Positions 55,066 through 64,000 of a stretch of DNA of 64,000 nucleotides are shown here, in pieces (the stretch's first letter is position 1; each line of letters starts with the position of its first letter). Source of the DNA: Microbispora hainanensis (lineage in GTDB: Bacteria > Actinomycetota > Actinomycetes > Streptosporangiales > Streptosporangiaceae); the NCBI RefSeq assembly GCF_006874475.1, contig NZ_VIRM01000001.1:186001-250000 (forward strand), in the 5' to 3' direction. The position numbers and the translations under genes were made by a program. The notes below the pieces were generated by a model, which ran no database searches, had not been told where the DNA came from, and saw only the letters and a list, made by a program, of their open reading frames with translations.

Positions 55066-56238
55066 TCACTCGCTTCTGGCCTGCTTGATCAGCTCTTCGC
55101 GAAGGTCCTGGCCCTCTGTGGCGTTCCTGAACTCCTCAAGGGCCGCGCGGGCCTTGTCGTCGAGGTGCTGGGGCACCGTGACCTGGACGGTGACCAGCAG
55201 GTCGCCCTTCGTGCCGTCCTTGCGGGGGGCGCCACGGCCACGCACCCGGAACGTGCGCCCGTTGGGCGTTCCCTCCGGGATGCGCAGGGTCACCGGCATC
55301 CCCCGGAGCGTCGGCACCTTGATCTCGGCGCCGAGCGCGGCCTCGGGGAAGGTGACGGGGACCGTGACGGTCAGGTTCTCGCCGCTGCGCCCGAACACGG
55401 GGTGCGGTTTGACGTGGACCAGCACGTAGAGATCCCCGGCCGGGCCGCCGTTCTCACCGGGCGCGCCCTTGCCCTTGATCCTGATGCGCTGGCCGTCGCC
55501 GACCCCGGCCGGGATGCGGGCCTGGATCGTACGTGTGCTCTTGCCGCGCCCGCTGCCCTCGCAGACGGGGCAGGGGTCGTCGACCACCAGGCCCCGGCCG
55601 CGGCAGTCGCGGCACGGCTCGGAGAAGGCGAAGTTGCCGAGGTTGCGGCTGGCCGCCCCGGTTCCCTCGCAGGTCGGGCACACCCGTGGCGTGGTGCCCG
55701 CCTTCGCCCCCGTGCCGCCGCAGGCGGTGCAGGCGGCCGAACTGGTGAGCCGGAGAGACACGGTGCTGCCGTCGACCGCCTCGCCGAAGGACAGCGTCAC
55801 CTCCGACTCGACGTCCTGGCCGCGCCGTGGCCGGGCAGTGGTCGTGCGCGTGCCCGGTCCGCCCCGGTTGAACAGCCCTCCGAACAGGTCCCCGATCCGG
55901 TCGCCCGACCCCGAGCCGCCGAACAGGTCGCCGAGGTCGAAGTTGAAACCGCCGCCGGCGCCGCGCGGGCCCCCGGCTCCCGCGAAGCCGCCGACGCCCG
56001 ACCCGAACAGCGTGCGCGCCTCGTCGTACTCCTTGCGCCGCTTGACGTCGGAGAGCACGTCGTAGGCCTCGGAGACCTCCTTGAACTTCTCCTCGGTCTC
56101 CTTGTTCCCCGGGTTCGCGTCGGGGTGGTACTTGCGGGCGAGCTTGCGATACGCCTTCTTGATCTCGTCGGCGCTCGCGGTCTTGGGCACACCAAGGACG
56201 GCGTAGTAGTCCTTTTCCAAGTAGTCCTTGGTGCTCAT
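55066..56238 (-). CDS. dnaJ: DnaJ co-chaperone (DnaJ1)
   Basis: A 390-residue type I J-protein. The J domain has HPD in [10 protein letters not shown] Gly/Phe-rich region (about 80-130) follows, then four CxxCxGxG zinc motifs ([32 protein letters not shown]) and the C-terminal substrate domains. It stimulates DnaK ATPase. The grpE-dnaJ gap of 123 bp contains a perfect hairpin. Confidence 0.96.
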   Translation of the reverse strand: MSTKDYLEKDYYAVLGVPKTASADEIKKAYRKLARKYHPDANPGNKETEEKFKEVSEAYDVLSDVKRRKEYDEARTLFGSGVGGFAGAGGPRGAGGGFNFDLGDLFGGSGSGDRIGDLFGGLFNRGGPGTRTTTARPRRGQDVESEVTLSFGEAVDGSTVSLRLTSSAACTACGGTGAKAGTTPRVCPTCEGTGAASRNLGNFAFSEPCRDCRGRGLVVDDPCPVCEGSGRGKSTRTIQARIPAGVGDGQRIRIKGKGAPGENGGPAGDLYVLVHVKPHPVFGRSGENLTVTVPVTFPEAALGAEIKVPTLRGMPVTLRIPEGTPNGRTFRVRGRGAPRKDGTKGDLLVTVQVTVPQHLDDKARAALEEFRNATEGQDLREELIKQARSE

Positions 56239-56320
56239 CTATCGCTTCCTTCGCACGAAAGGGGAGTGGATCGGTGTTTCCGCGCAGGCCCCGCGGCTGT
56301 CGTCACGGGCGCCCTCGCGG

Positions 56321-56352
56321 GTCTCTCCCGATCTTCGCTGATCGGGAGAGAC
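56321..56352 (-). promoter_or_regulatory. Perfect hairpin between grpE and dnaJ
   Basis: A 13-bp perfect stem (56321-56333 with 56340-56352, 6-nt loop ttcgct) lies inside the operon. It could partly terminate transcription or protect mRNA ends, adjusting dnaJ/hspR/clpB levels. Confidence 0.65.
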
Positions 56353-56361
56353 TCCGCGGTC

Positions 56362-56999
56362 TCAGTTCTCGTCCGGTTCGCCGGACTCGCCGGAGTCTGC
56401 CGCCGTCTCCTCCGGCGCCGCGGCCTCCTCGCTCGGCTCCGCGACGGCCACGCGGGCGGCGCGCAGGATCCGGTCGTTGATCCGGTAGCCCGGCTGGAGG
56501 ATCTCGACGCACGTCGGCTCGGTCACCTCCGCCGAGTAGCTGTGCAGCAGGGCCTCGTGCACGGTCGGATCGAAGGGGTCGCCCTTCACGCCGTACGCGG
56601 CCAGGCCCAGCTTGGCGACGGCCGCCTCCAGCGACTCGCTCACCTTCGCGAACCCACCGGTCAGCTCGCCGTGGTCGCGGGCGCGTCCGATGTCGTCGAG
56701 CACCGGCAGCAGCTCGGTGAGCACGCTCGCGACGGCCTGTTCCCTGACGGCGATCCGGTCGCGTTCGACCCGCTTGCGGTAGTTGCTGAACTCCGCCTGG
56801 AGCCGCTGCAGGTCGGCGGTGCGCTCGGCGAGCAGGTCCCTCGCGGACCCCTCGGCGGGCGCCGCCGCCTGCGTGCCCTGGTCCGCGGGGGCGGCCTCGG
56901 GGGCCTCCCCGGCGGACTCGCGGGCCTTTCCGGTCTCCGGGTCGATCTTGCGGTTGTCGCGGATCACCGGCTCCTCCTCGGAACCGTTCTCACGCGGGC

Positions 57000-57003
<4 letters not shown>
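56362..57003 (-). CDS. grpE: GrpE nucleotide-exchange factor
   Basis: A 213-residue exchange factor for DnaK. A charged, disordered N-terminus (about 1-55) is followed by the long coiled coil ([20 protein letters not shown] then RKRVERD). The beta domain has [16 protein letters not shown] 57003 overlaps the dnaK stop in a GTGA arrangement. The acidic tail ([11 protein letters not shown]) is normal for actinobacteria. Confidence 0.95.
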
Positions 57004-58865
<1,862 letters not shown>

Positions 58866-58886
58866 GAGTACGTCCTTGTAGTCAAA

Positions 58887-58959
58887 GTTGAGTCGGTCAG
58901 ACTCAGATCCTAGCCCCGCCGATGGGGCTGTCAACCGTCTTGAGTCTATGGGGCTCAAC
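58887..58959 (-). promoter_or_regulatory. dnaK promoter with two HAIR-like HspR boxes
   Basis: On the minus strand TTGACA (58929-58934) and TAGGAT (58907-58912) are 16 bp apart. A HAIR-like box GTTGAGT-N7-ACTCAGA spans 58887-58907 just after the -10. Another, CTTGAGT-N7-GCTCAAC, spans 58939-58959 just before the -35. The consensus is CTTGAGT-N7-ACTCAAG. Confidence 0.85.
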
Positions 58960-59110
58960 CCTGGAGCGCGCGGATTTCATCCCCTCGCCGGGAACTTGTG
59001 TGATCTGCCCTCTCTGTGCCGCTTTGGGTGGTGACGCCGGGGCGCCGGGCGTGTGCCGCCACGCCCCTCGCGCCCCGCCTCTCCCGCCCTGCCGCCCGGG
59101 CCTGGCGGTT

Positions 59111-59620
59111 CTACTTCGCGCCGTCCACGACCTTCCGGCCGTCGAGCGGGGCCTTGAGGTGCACCTTCGTGGTCTTCAGGATCGCGATCGCGATGCAGGC
59201 GGCGTCGGGCGAGCGCCGGTCCTGTCCCTCGTACAGGGTGACGGTGACCTCGCGGGCGGTCTCGGTCACCTCGACGTGGTCGAGCACATTGCAGGGCTCC
59301 ACTCCGGACCACCACACGATGTCGAGGACCATGCCGTCGTCGGTGGGGGTGGCGCTCTCCCACGGCACCTTGCGGGGGTTCAGCGTGGGCCCGGCCGGGG
59401 TCACGGGAGACGGGGTGCCGCTCGGGGCGCCGGACGGGTCGGCCGGCGCCGCCGGCGCGCTGACGGCCGCGTCCGGAGACCGGGCCGGCGGACGCGAGGG
59501 GTGATCGGCCCCGGCGCCGGAGGGAGAGCCGTCCGGCTGCTCGGGTGAGGCCGAGGTGGAGGAGGTCCCTCCGCAGGCGACCGCCAGGAACAGGAGGGCC
59601 ACGAGCCAGAGCTTTCTCAT
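59111..59620 (-). CDS. Lipoprotein of unknown function
   Basis: A 169-residue lipoprotein. The signal peptide LWLVALLFLAVAC carries the lipobox cysteine. A Pro/Ser/Ala-rich linker (about 18-80) is followed by a compact domain with VLDIVWWSGVEPCNVLDHVE and AACIAIAILKTTKVHLKAPL. Two cysteines could pair. The type is common in Streptosporangiales but unassigned. It is followed by the dnaK promoter region on the other side. Confidence 0.7.
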   Translation of the reverse strand: MRKLWLVALLFLAVACGGTSSTSASPEQPDGSPSGAGADHPSRPPARSPDAAVSAPAAPADPSGAPSGTPSPVTPAGPTLNPRKVPWESATPTDDGMVLDIVWWSGVEPCNVLDHVEVTETAREVTVTLYEGQDRRSPDAACIAIAILKTTKVHLKAPLDGRKVVDGAK

Positions 59621-59651
59621 GCCCCTTACACGGCTGTGAAGAGCGACGGGT

Positions 59652-60161
59652 TCACCGTGCGGCTTGGCGGCGCCTCAGCACGTGAGTCACGCCTCCGTCG
59701 TCCTCGGTCACGTCCCGTACGTGCTCGAAGCCGATCCCGTTCAGCACGGCCAGCGAGGCGGTGTTCGGCGCCGCCACGGTGGCGTACACCTCCGCGAGCC
59801 CCAGGACGTCGAAGCCGTAGGCGACGATCGCTCCGGCCAGTTCTCTCCCCAGGCCCGATCCCCACATGCCGGGGGCCAGGGCGTAGATGATCTCGTAGCC
59901 GTCCGCCACCTTCGCCGGCTTGATCTCGGCGTGCCCGGCGAAGCGGCCGTCCCGGCGCACGGCCCAGACGTCGAACAGCTCCTGGGCGTAGACCTTGGTG
60001 AAGATCCGCCCGAACAGGGCGCGATAGTCCGCCTCGGGGGCGGGACCGTCGCCCATCCACCGCGACACCCGCCCGTCCAGGAACAGCGTGACGAAGTCGT
60101 CCTCGTCTTCGGGGGCGTACGGCTCCAGCAGCAGGCGCTCGGTCCGCAGAGTCGGGGTCAT
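59652..60161 (-). CDS. GNAT-family acetyltransferase (RimJ-like)
   Basis: A 169-residue acetyltransferase. It begins RTERLLLEPYAPEDEDDFVT. The acetyl-CoA site region is ALAPGMWGSGLGRELAGAIV and NTASLAVLNGIGFEHV closes the fold. This is typical of the RimJ/RimL type, acting on protein N-termini, amino acids or antibiotics; the substrate is unknown. It appears leaderless: TAACTT lies 8 nt before the ATG. Confidence 0.83.
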   Translation of the reverse strand: MTPTLRTERLLLEPYAPEDEDDFVTLFLDGRVSRWMGDGPAPEADYRALFGRIFTKVYAQELFDVWAVRRDGRFAGHAEIKPAKVADGYEIIYALAPGMWGSGLGRELAGAIVAYGFDVLGLAEVYATVAAPNTASLAVLNGIGFEHVRDVTEDDGGVTHVLRRRQAAR

Positions 60162-60169
60162 GGGGCGTG

Positions 60170-60175
60170 AAGTTA
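60170..60175 (-). promoter_or_regulatory. -10 element of a leaderless promoter (minus strand)
   Basis: TAACTT on the minus strand ends 8 nt before the GNAT ATG at 60161. Confidence 0.5.
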
Positions 60176-60293
60176 CCCATGCGGCGCTCCCCCGGACAAA
60201 TCACTTTTCGCGGCGGCCTGCGCGCCGATCGAGATGTGCGGCGGGCCCGGCACACACCTCGATCGGCGCATTGACGGGCCCCTGCCGCGGGTC

Positions 60294-60299
60294 TAATTT
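60294..60299 (+). promoter_or_regulatory. -10 element of a leaderless promoter
   Basis: TAATTT ends 6 nt before ATG 60306. Confidence 0.5.
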
Positions 60300-60305
60300 C
60301 ATCAC

Positions 60306-61034
60306 ATGATGAATTTATCGGATCCCGCGATCGCCGTACGGGATCTGCGGGTGGCCAGGGGCGGGGCCGAGGTCCTGCACGGCCTGACCTTCGAGGTGCC
60401 GCGCGGGCAGGTCACCGGCCTGCTCGGGCCGAGCGGCTGCGGCAAGACGACGCTCATGCGGGCGATCGTGGGCGTCCAGATCGTGTCCGGCGGCGAGGTG
60501 AGCGTGCTCGGCGAGCCGGCCGGGAGCACGGGCCTGCGCCGCAGGATCGGCTACTCGACGCAGAGCCCGGCGGTCTACCGGGACCTGACCGTGCTGGAGA
60601 ACCTGCGCTACTTCGCCGCCGTGCTCGGCGCGCCGAAGGACGACCCCGAGCGGGTGCTCGCGGAGGTGGGGCTCACCGGGGCCGCCTACCAGCTCGCGTC
60701 CACGCTCTCGGGCGGTCAGCTGGGCCGCGCCGGGCTCGCCGTGGCCCTGCTCGGCCGTCCGGAGCTGCTCGTGCTGGACGAGCCGACGGTGGGGCTCGAC
60801 CCCGTGCTGCGGCAGGAGCTGTGGACGCTCTTCCACCGCCTGGCGGAGGGCGGCACCACGATCCTGGTCTCCAGCCACGTCATGGACGAGGCCGCGCGGT
60901 GCGAGCGGCTGATCGTGCTGCGCGAGGGGGAGATCCTCGCGGACGACACCCCCGGCGCCCTGCGCGAGCACACGCGTACGACCGACCTGGAGGAGGCGTT
61001 CCTGCGCCTGATCGAGGAGAGGGCGGCGGCATGA
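60306..61034 (+). CDS. ABC-2-type exporter ATPase
   Basis: A 242-residue ATPase of an ABC-2 exporter. Walker A is GPSGCGKTT, the signature is TLSGGQLGR, Walker B is LLVLDEPTVGLD and the H-loop is SSHVMDE. The signature differs from the usual SGGQ-x-R in Leu-Gly after Q. It overlaps the permease start (ATGA). Drug or lipid export is likely. The start at the first ATG fits the leaderless -10. Confidence 0.9.
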   Translation: MMNLSDPAIAVRDLRVARGGAEVLHGLTFEVPRGQVTGLLGPSGCGKTTLMRAIVGVQIVSGGEVSVLGEPAGSTGLRRRIGYSTQSPAVYRDLTVLENLRYFAAVLGAPKDDPERVLAEVGLTGAAYQLASTLSGGQLGRAGLAVALLGRPELLVLDEPTVGLDPVLRQELWTLFHRLAEGGTTILVSSHVMDEAARCERLIVLREGEILADDTPGALREHTRTTDLEEAFLRLIEERAAA

Positions 61035-61765
61035 GCCTCGCGATCACCCTCGCCACCGCCAGGCGGATCATGACCCAGCTCCGCCACGACCGGCGGACGG
61101 TCGCGCTCATGGTCCTGGTGCCGACGCTGGTGATGATCCTGCTCTACTACGTGATGGACGACGAGCGCGCGTTCGGCCACTGGTCGCCGATCCTGCTGTG
61201 CGTCTTCCCCTTCCTGGTGATGTTCCTCATCACCTCGATCGGGACGCTGCGCGAGCGCACGTCGGGCACGCTTGAGCGGCTCATGGCGATGCCGCTCGGA
61301 CGGCTCGACCTCCTCCTCGGCTACGGCCTCGCGTTCGGGCTGGCGGCGTGTGTCCAGGTGGCGCTGGCGCTGGCCGTCTCCCTCACCTGGCTGGGCCTCG
61401 ACCTGCCCGGCCCGTTGTGGCCGCTGGTGCTCGTGGCCCTGCTCAACGCCCTGCTCGGCACCGCGCTCGGCCTGCTGTGCAGCGCGTTCGCCCGCACGGA
61501 GTTCCAGGCCGTGCAGTTCATGCCGATCGTGATGATCCCCCAGATCCTGCTCGGCGGGATCCTCGTGCCGCGCGGGCAGATGGCGACCGTGCTGGACTGG
61601 ATCTCGAACGTCCTCCCCATGTCGTACGCGATCGAGGCGATGGCGCACGCGGTCGCGGACACCGACCCCGGCGGCGAGTTCTGGCGCGACGTCGTCGTGG
61701 TGGCGGGGTCGGCCGTGCTGGCGCTGCTGCTCGGCGCCGCCACGCTGCGCCGCCGGACCTCCTGA
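61031..61765 (+). CDS. ABC-2-type exporter permease
   Basis: A 244-residue membrane protein with six helices of the ABC-2 family. It contains TSIGTLRERTSGTLERLMAM before helix 3 and LLGGILVPRGQMATVLDWIS near helix 5. It is coupled to the ATPase gene by ATGA overlap. A TetR-type regulator often accompanies such pairs but here a decayed regulator scar follows. Confidence 0.9.
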   Translation: MSLAITLATARRIMTQLRHDRRTVALMVLVPTLVMILLYYVMDDERAFGHWSPILLCVFPFLVMFLITSIGTLRERTSGTLERLMAMPLGRLDLLLGYGLAFGLAACVQVALALAVSLTWLGLDLPGPLWPLVLVALLNALLGTALGLLCSAFARTEFQAVQFMPIVMIPQILLGGILVPRGQMATVLDWISNVLPMSYAIEAMAHAVADTDPGGEFWRDVVVVAGSAVLALLLGAATLRRRTS

Positions 61766-61803
61766 CCATCCCCGCGCTTCGCCCTACGCCTTGGGAAGCG
61801 GGC

Positions 61804-62228
61804 TCAGCGCGTCCGGCGGCGCCAGGCCCGCGACGCCAGCACGAGCACGAGGTCGAGCAGCCGGTGGAGGACGGCGTCCTGGCCGGGTTCGTCGCGGGCG
61901 ACCTCGGCGGCGAGCAGGTCCAGGGCGGCCTGGGTGCGCGGCCCGGCCGGCACGACCGCCAGCGGCGGCAGCATGCCCAGCAGCCGGACGCCGGCCTCGC
62001 CGCGCAGTTCGCAGGCGCCCCTGAGCATGATCGTGGCCCCGGGCAGGCCGTCGCCGTACGTGCGCGGGCCGAGACTCCGCTGCGCCCCGGCCGCCGCCTC
62101 ACCGTCGCCGACGACGTGTTTCCTGCTCCCGTGGATCACTGCCTGCGGTCGGGTGGACGGATCGTCGGCGATCGTGTGCGGGTGGGCGCCGCCGATGAGG
62201 GCGATGACGCGGGCCTGGACCGCCGGGC
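61804..62228 (-). pseudogene. AraC-family regulator remnant (cupin part only)
   Basis: The minus-strand frame reads VIALIGGAHPHTIADDPSTR, QAVIHGSRKHVVGDGEAA, LGPRTYGDGLPGATIMLRG and LLDLVLVLASRAWRRR. This is the sensor (cupin_6-type) domain of an AraC regulator. The N-terminal residues are missing at the right end, and the C-terminal helix-turn-helix is missing at the left end where the frame stops at 61804. It cannot bind DNA as annotated. The right boundary is estimated. Confidence 0.72.
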
Positions 62229-62572
62229 GCGCGTCCCCGCCCTCGTCGCCGAGGCGGTGGCCTCAGGCGCGCGGCGGCTGGTGCTGCTGTCCGCCCACGG
62301 CGTGGGCGAGGCCGGAGACGACCACCCCCTGAAGTCCGCGGAGCGGGCCGTACGCGACTCGGGCGTCGGCTGGACCATCCTGCGGCCCGACTGGTTCTCG
62401 CAGAACTTCAGCGAGGCCTTCTGGCGGCAGGGGATCCTGGCCGGCGCTCTGGCCCTGCCGACCGGCGACGGGCGCACCCCGTTCGTCGACGCGGAGGACA
62501 TCGCCGAGGTCGCCGCGGCGGCGGTTCGAGGACTATGTCGCCGCGACCGCCGCCGCGGGCCACTGGAACTGA
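62229..62572 (+). pseudogene. NmrA-type NAD(P)-binding reductase remnant
   Basis: The plus-strand frame reads VPALVAEAVASGARRLVLLS, KSAERAVRDSGVGWTILRPD, WFSQNFSEAFWRQGILAGAL and FVDAEDIAEVAAAAV. This is the middle of an NmrA-like protein. The N-terminal Rossmann start is absent. After EVAAAAV about 90 residues are missing, and the normal C-terminal end (FEDYVAATAAAGHWN, stop 62570-62572) continues in another frame. The gene has thus lost its 5' part and an internal part. Its left boundary with the AraC remnant is estimated. Confidence 0.72.
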
Positions 62573-62669
62573 CCCGCCCGGCCGTTCGGCGGCGCAGCGC
62601 GTTCGGCTCCGTACGGCGGGGTCGGTAAGCTGCGGGGAGATCCCGGCGAGGCCCAGAAGAGGTGCAGGA

Positions 62670-63464
62670 ATGATCGCGATTCTCGGGACAGGAAAGATGG
62701 GCGAGGCCCTGCTCTCCGGGCTCGTACGCGCAGGTCTGCGGCCGGACGAGATCGTGGCGACGGCCCGGAGGCCCGAGCGGGCCGAGGCGCTGCGCGAGCG
62801 ATACGGCGTGCGGGTCGCGGGCAACGCCGAGGCCGCCAAGCTGGCCGACACGCTCATCCTCGCGGTCAAGCCGCAGGACATGAACGCGCTGCTGACCGAG
62901 ATCTCCCCGCACGTGGCGGCCGACCGGCTGGTGATCTCGGTGGCCGCCGGCATCACGACCGCCTTCGTGGAGGAGAGGCTCGCGGACGGCGTGGCCGTCG
63001 TCCGCGTCATGTCCAACACGCCCGTCCTGGTGGACGAGGCCATGAGCGTCATCTCGGCCGGGGCGCACGCCTCGGAGGAGCACCTGAAGCGCACCGAGGA
63101 GCTTCTCAGCCCGGTGGGCAAGGTGCTGCGCATCCCCGAGTCGCAGCAGGACGCCGCCACAGCCCTGTCCGGCAGCGGCCCGGCGTACTTCTTCTACCTG
63201 GTCGAGGCCATGGTCGACGCCGGGATCCTGCTGGGCATGCCGCGTGCCGCGGCCCTCGACATGGTCACCCAGTCGATCGTCGGCGCCGCGATCATGCTGC
63301 GCGACTCCGGGGAGCACCCGGTGATCCTGCGCGAGGCCGTGACCTCGCCCGGAGGCACCACGATCTCCGCCATCGCCGAGCTGGAGCGTCACAAGGTGCG
63401 GGCCGCGTTCCTCGACGCGATCGAGGCGGCCTGCGAGCGCAGCCGCCGTCTCGCCGCCGGCTGA
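62670..63464 (+). CDS. proC: Pyrroline-5-carboxylate reductase
   Basis: A 264-residue enzyme for the last step of proline synthesis, reducing pyrroline-5-carboxylate with NADPH. The Rossmann start is AILGTGKMGEALLSGL. VKPQDMNALL and the C-terminal ATALSGSGPAYFFYLVEAMV, then EAVTSPGGTTISAIAELE, are family signatures. ATG 62670 was chosen at the fold start with AGGTGCAGGA upstream. Confidence 0.95.
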   Translation: MIAILGTGKMGEALLSGLVRAGLRPDEIVATARRPERAEALRERYGVRVAGNAEAAKLADTLILAVKPQDMNALLTEISPHVAADRLVISVAAGITTAFVEERLADGVAVVRVMSNTPVLVDEAMSVISAGAHASEEHLKRTEELLSPVGKVLRIPESQQDAATALSGSGPAYFFYLVEAMVDAGILLGMPRAAALDMVTQSIVGAAIMLRDSGEHPVILREAVTSPGGTTISAIAELERHKVRAAFLDAIEAACERSRRLAAG

Positions 63465-63579
63465 CCCGCAGCGCTTCCTCCGGTTCGCGGGCGGCCGCCC
63501 CGGTTGCCCCGGTTGTCACAGTTGGCACAGTTCGCCCGGTGACGACCGGCGTTCCCGGGACGGCGGATGACCATCGCTT

Positions 63580-63585
63580 TACGAT
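63580..63585 (+). promoter_or_regulatory. -10 element of a leaderless promoter
   Basis: TACGAT ends 6 nt before GTG 63592. Confidence 0.5.
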
Positions 63586-63591
63586 TGGCGG

Positions 63592-64000
63592 GTGACGTGT
63601 CGTCGCGTGGTCGTCCCGCTCATCGCCGTCCTGCTCGCCGCCGGGTGCACGTCGTCCGAACCGCAGAAGGCCGCCGTGGCCGTGGTCACGAGAACCACCG
63701 TCAGCGAGGTCGTCGAGGCCCCGGCGACCGTGGGCGCCCGTGCGACGGCCACCCTGACCGCGCCCGCCTCCGGCACGATCGCCCGCCTGTACGTCCAGGA
63801 CGGCGACACGGTGAAGAAGGGCCAGATCCTCGCCAGGATCAGCTCTCCCCAGGCCAGGCAGCAGCTTTCGGCCGCGCGTGAGGCCGACCGGCAGGCCGCC
63901 AAGCCCGTCTCCTTCGGCGGCGGCGCTCCGGTGAGCGTGCGGCTGCCGAGCCTGCGGCTGCCGAGCTCGCTCGACACGCACGTCGCCCGGTCGTTCGCCC
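63592..64000 (+). CDS. Efflux periplasmic-adaptor lipoprotein, 5' part
   Basis: The first 136 codons of a gene that runs off the window. The signal peptide with lipobox LLAAGC is followed by a biotinyl-lipoyl (HlyD/MacA-like) domain: TLTAPASGTIARLYVQDGDT then VKKGQILARISSPQARQQL. Such adaptors link ABC or RND pumps to the envelope; the pump genes should follow outside the window. The GTG start fits the leaderless -10. Confidence 0.82.
   Translation, partial: MTCRRVVVPLIAVLLAAGCTSSEPQKAAVAVVTRTTVSEVVEAPATVGARATATLTAPASGTIARLYVQDGDTVKKGQILARISSPQARQQLSAAREADRQAAKPVSFGGGAPVSVRLPSLRLPSSLDTHVARSFA

Overview
The window is high-GC actinobacterial chromosome. The best fit is a Streptosporangiales-type actinomycete: it has GTG starts, many leaderless promoters, bldG, XRE/DUF397 pairs and an HspR/HAIR-controlled dnaK operon. 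Gene content and order from the left edge to about 20 kb match the M. tuberculosis Rv3648c-Rv3672c neighbourhood as I remember it. That gives a NUDIX hydrolase, marP, ephE-like hydrolase, holin-like membrane protein, acs, 6C small RNA, ssd, an actinobacterial Flp/Tad locus and the DECH helicase (SftH/MrfA clade). No alignment was run.

Layout: 0-7 kb carries the NUDIX 3' end, marP, a DUF309 gene, an epoxide-hydrolase-like gene with its membrane partner, acs, and a Fic-like gene with a decayed active site. From 7.2 to 8.1 kb there are repeats, a 6C RNA with a classical terminator, and DnaA boxes. From 8.1 to 14 kb lies ssd-tadA-tadB-tadC, a second DnaA-box cluster, and the pilin/pseudopilin genes. 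An amidase, a fibronectin-like membrane protein and the divergent helicase follow. From 20 to 26.6 kb come bldG with its ATP-binding partner, the proton pyrophosphatase hppA, a 33-residue membrane peptide overlapping sixA, and a FUSC transporter-like protein.

The stretch 26.6-31.1 kb looks accessory. It holds a shortened MFS gene with its TetR regulator and palindromic operator, a LUD gene broken by an exact 11-bp duplication, an SDR gene, an IS5-type transposase tail and a DinB gene. From 31 to 43 kb are serB, an olsB/olsA-like acyltransferase pair, a QueA paralogue coupled to an SDR, a two-component system, an ABC ATPase, a TSUP permease, a DUF2231-Rieske protein and an HD phosphohydrolase. 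From 43.8 to 50.3 kb are an XRE/DUF397 pair, a fur-katA operon with a palindromic operator, capA and a TetR gene.

From 50.6 to 59 kb there is a repeat-rich secreted protein and the dnaK-grpE-dnaJ-hspR-clpB operon, whose promoter is flanked by two HAIR-like boxes. The last 5 kb holds a lipoprotein, a GNAT enzyme, an ABC exporter, a scar in which truncated araC-like and nmrA-like genes are fused head to head, proC, and the start of an efflux adaptor lipoprotein.

The most interesting area is 7.8-12.5 kb. There the 6C RNA, the septum-site protein Ssd, the pilus machinery and two groups of DnaA boxes sit together, which suggests (as inference) a link between secretion, septation and replication control.
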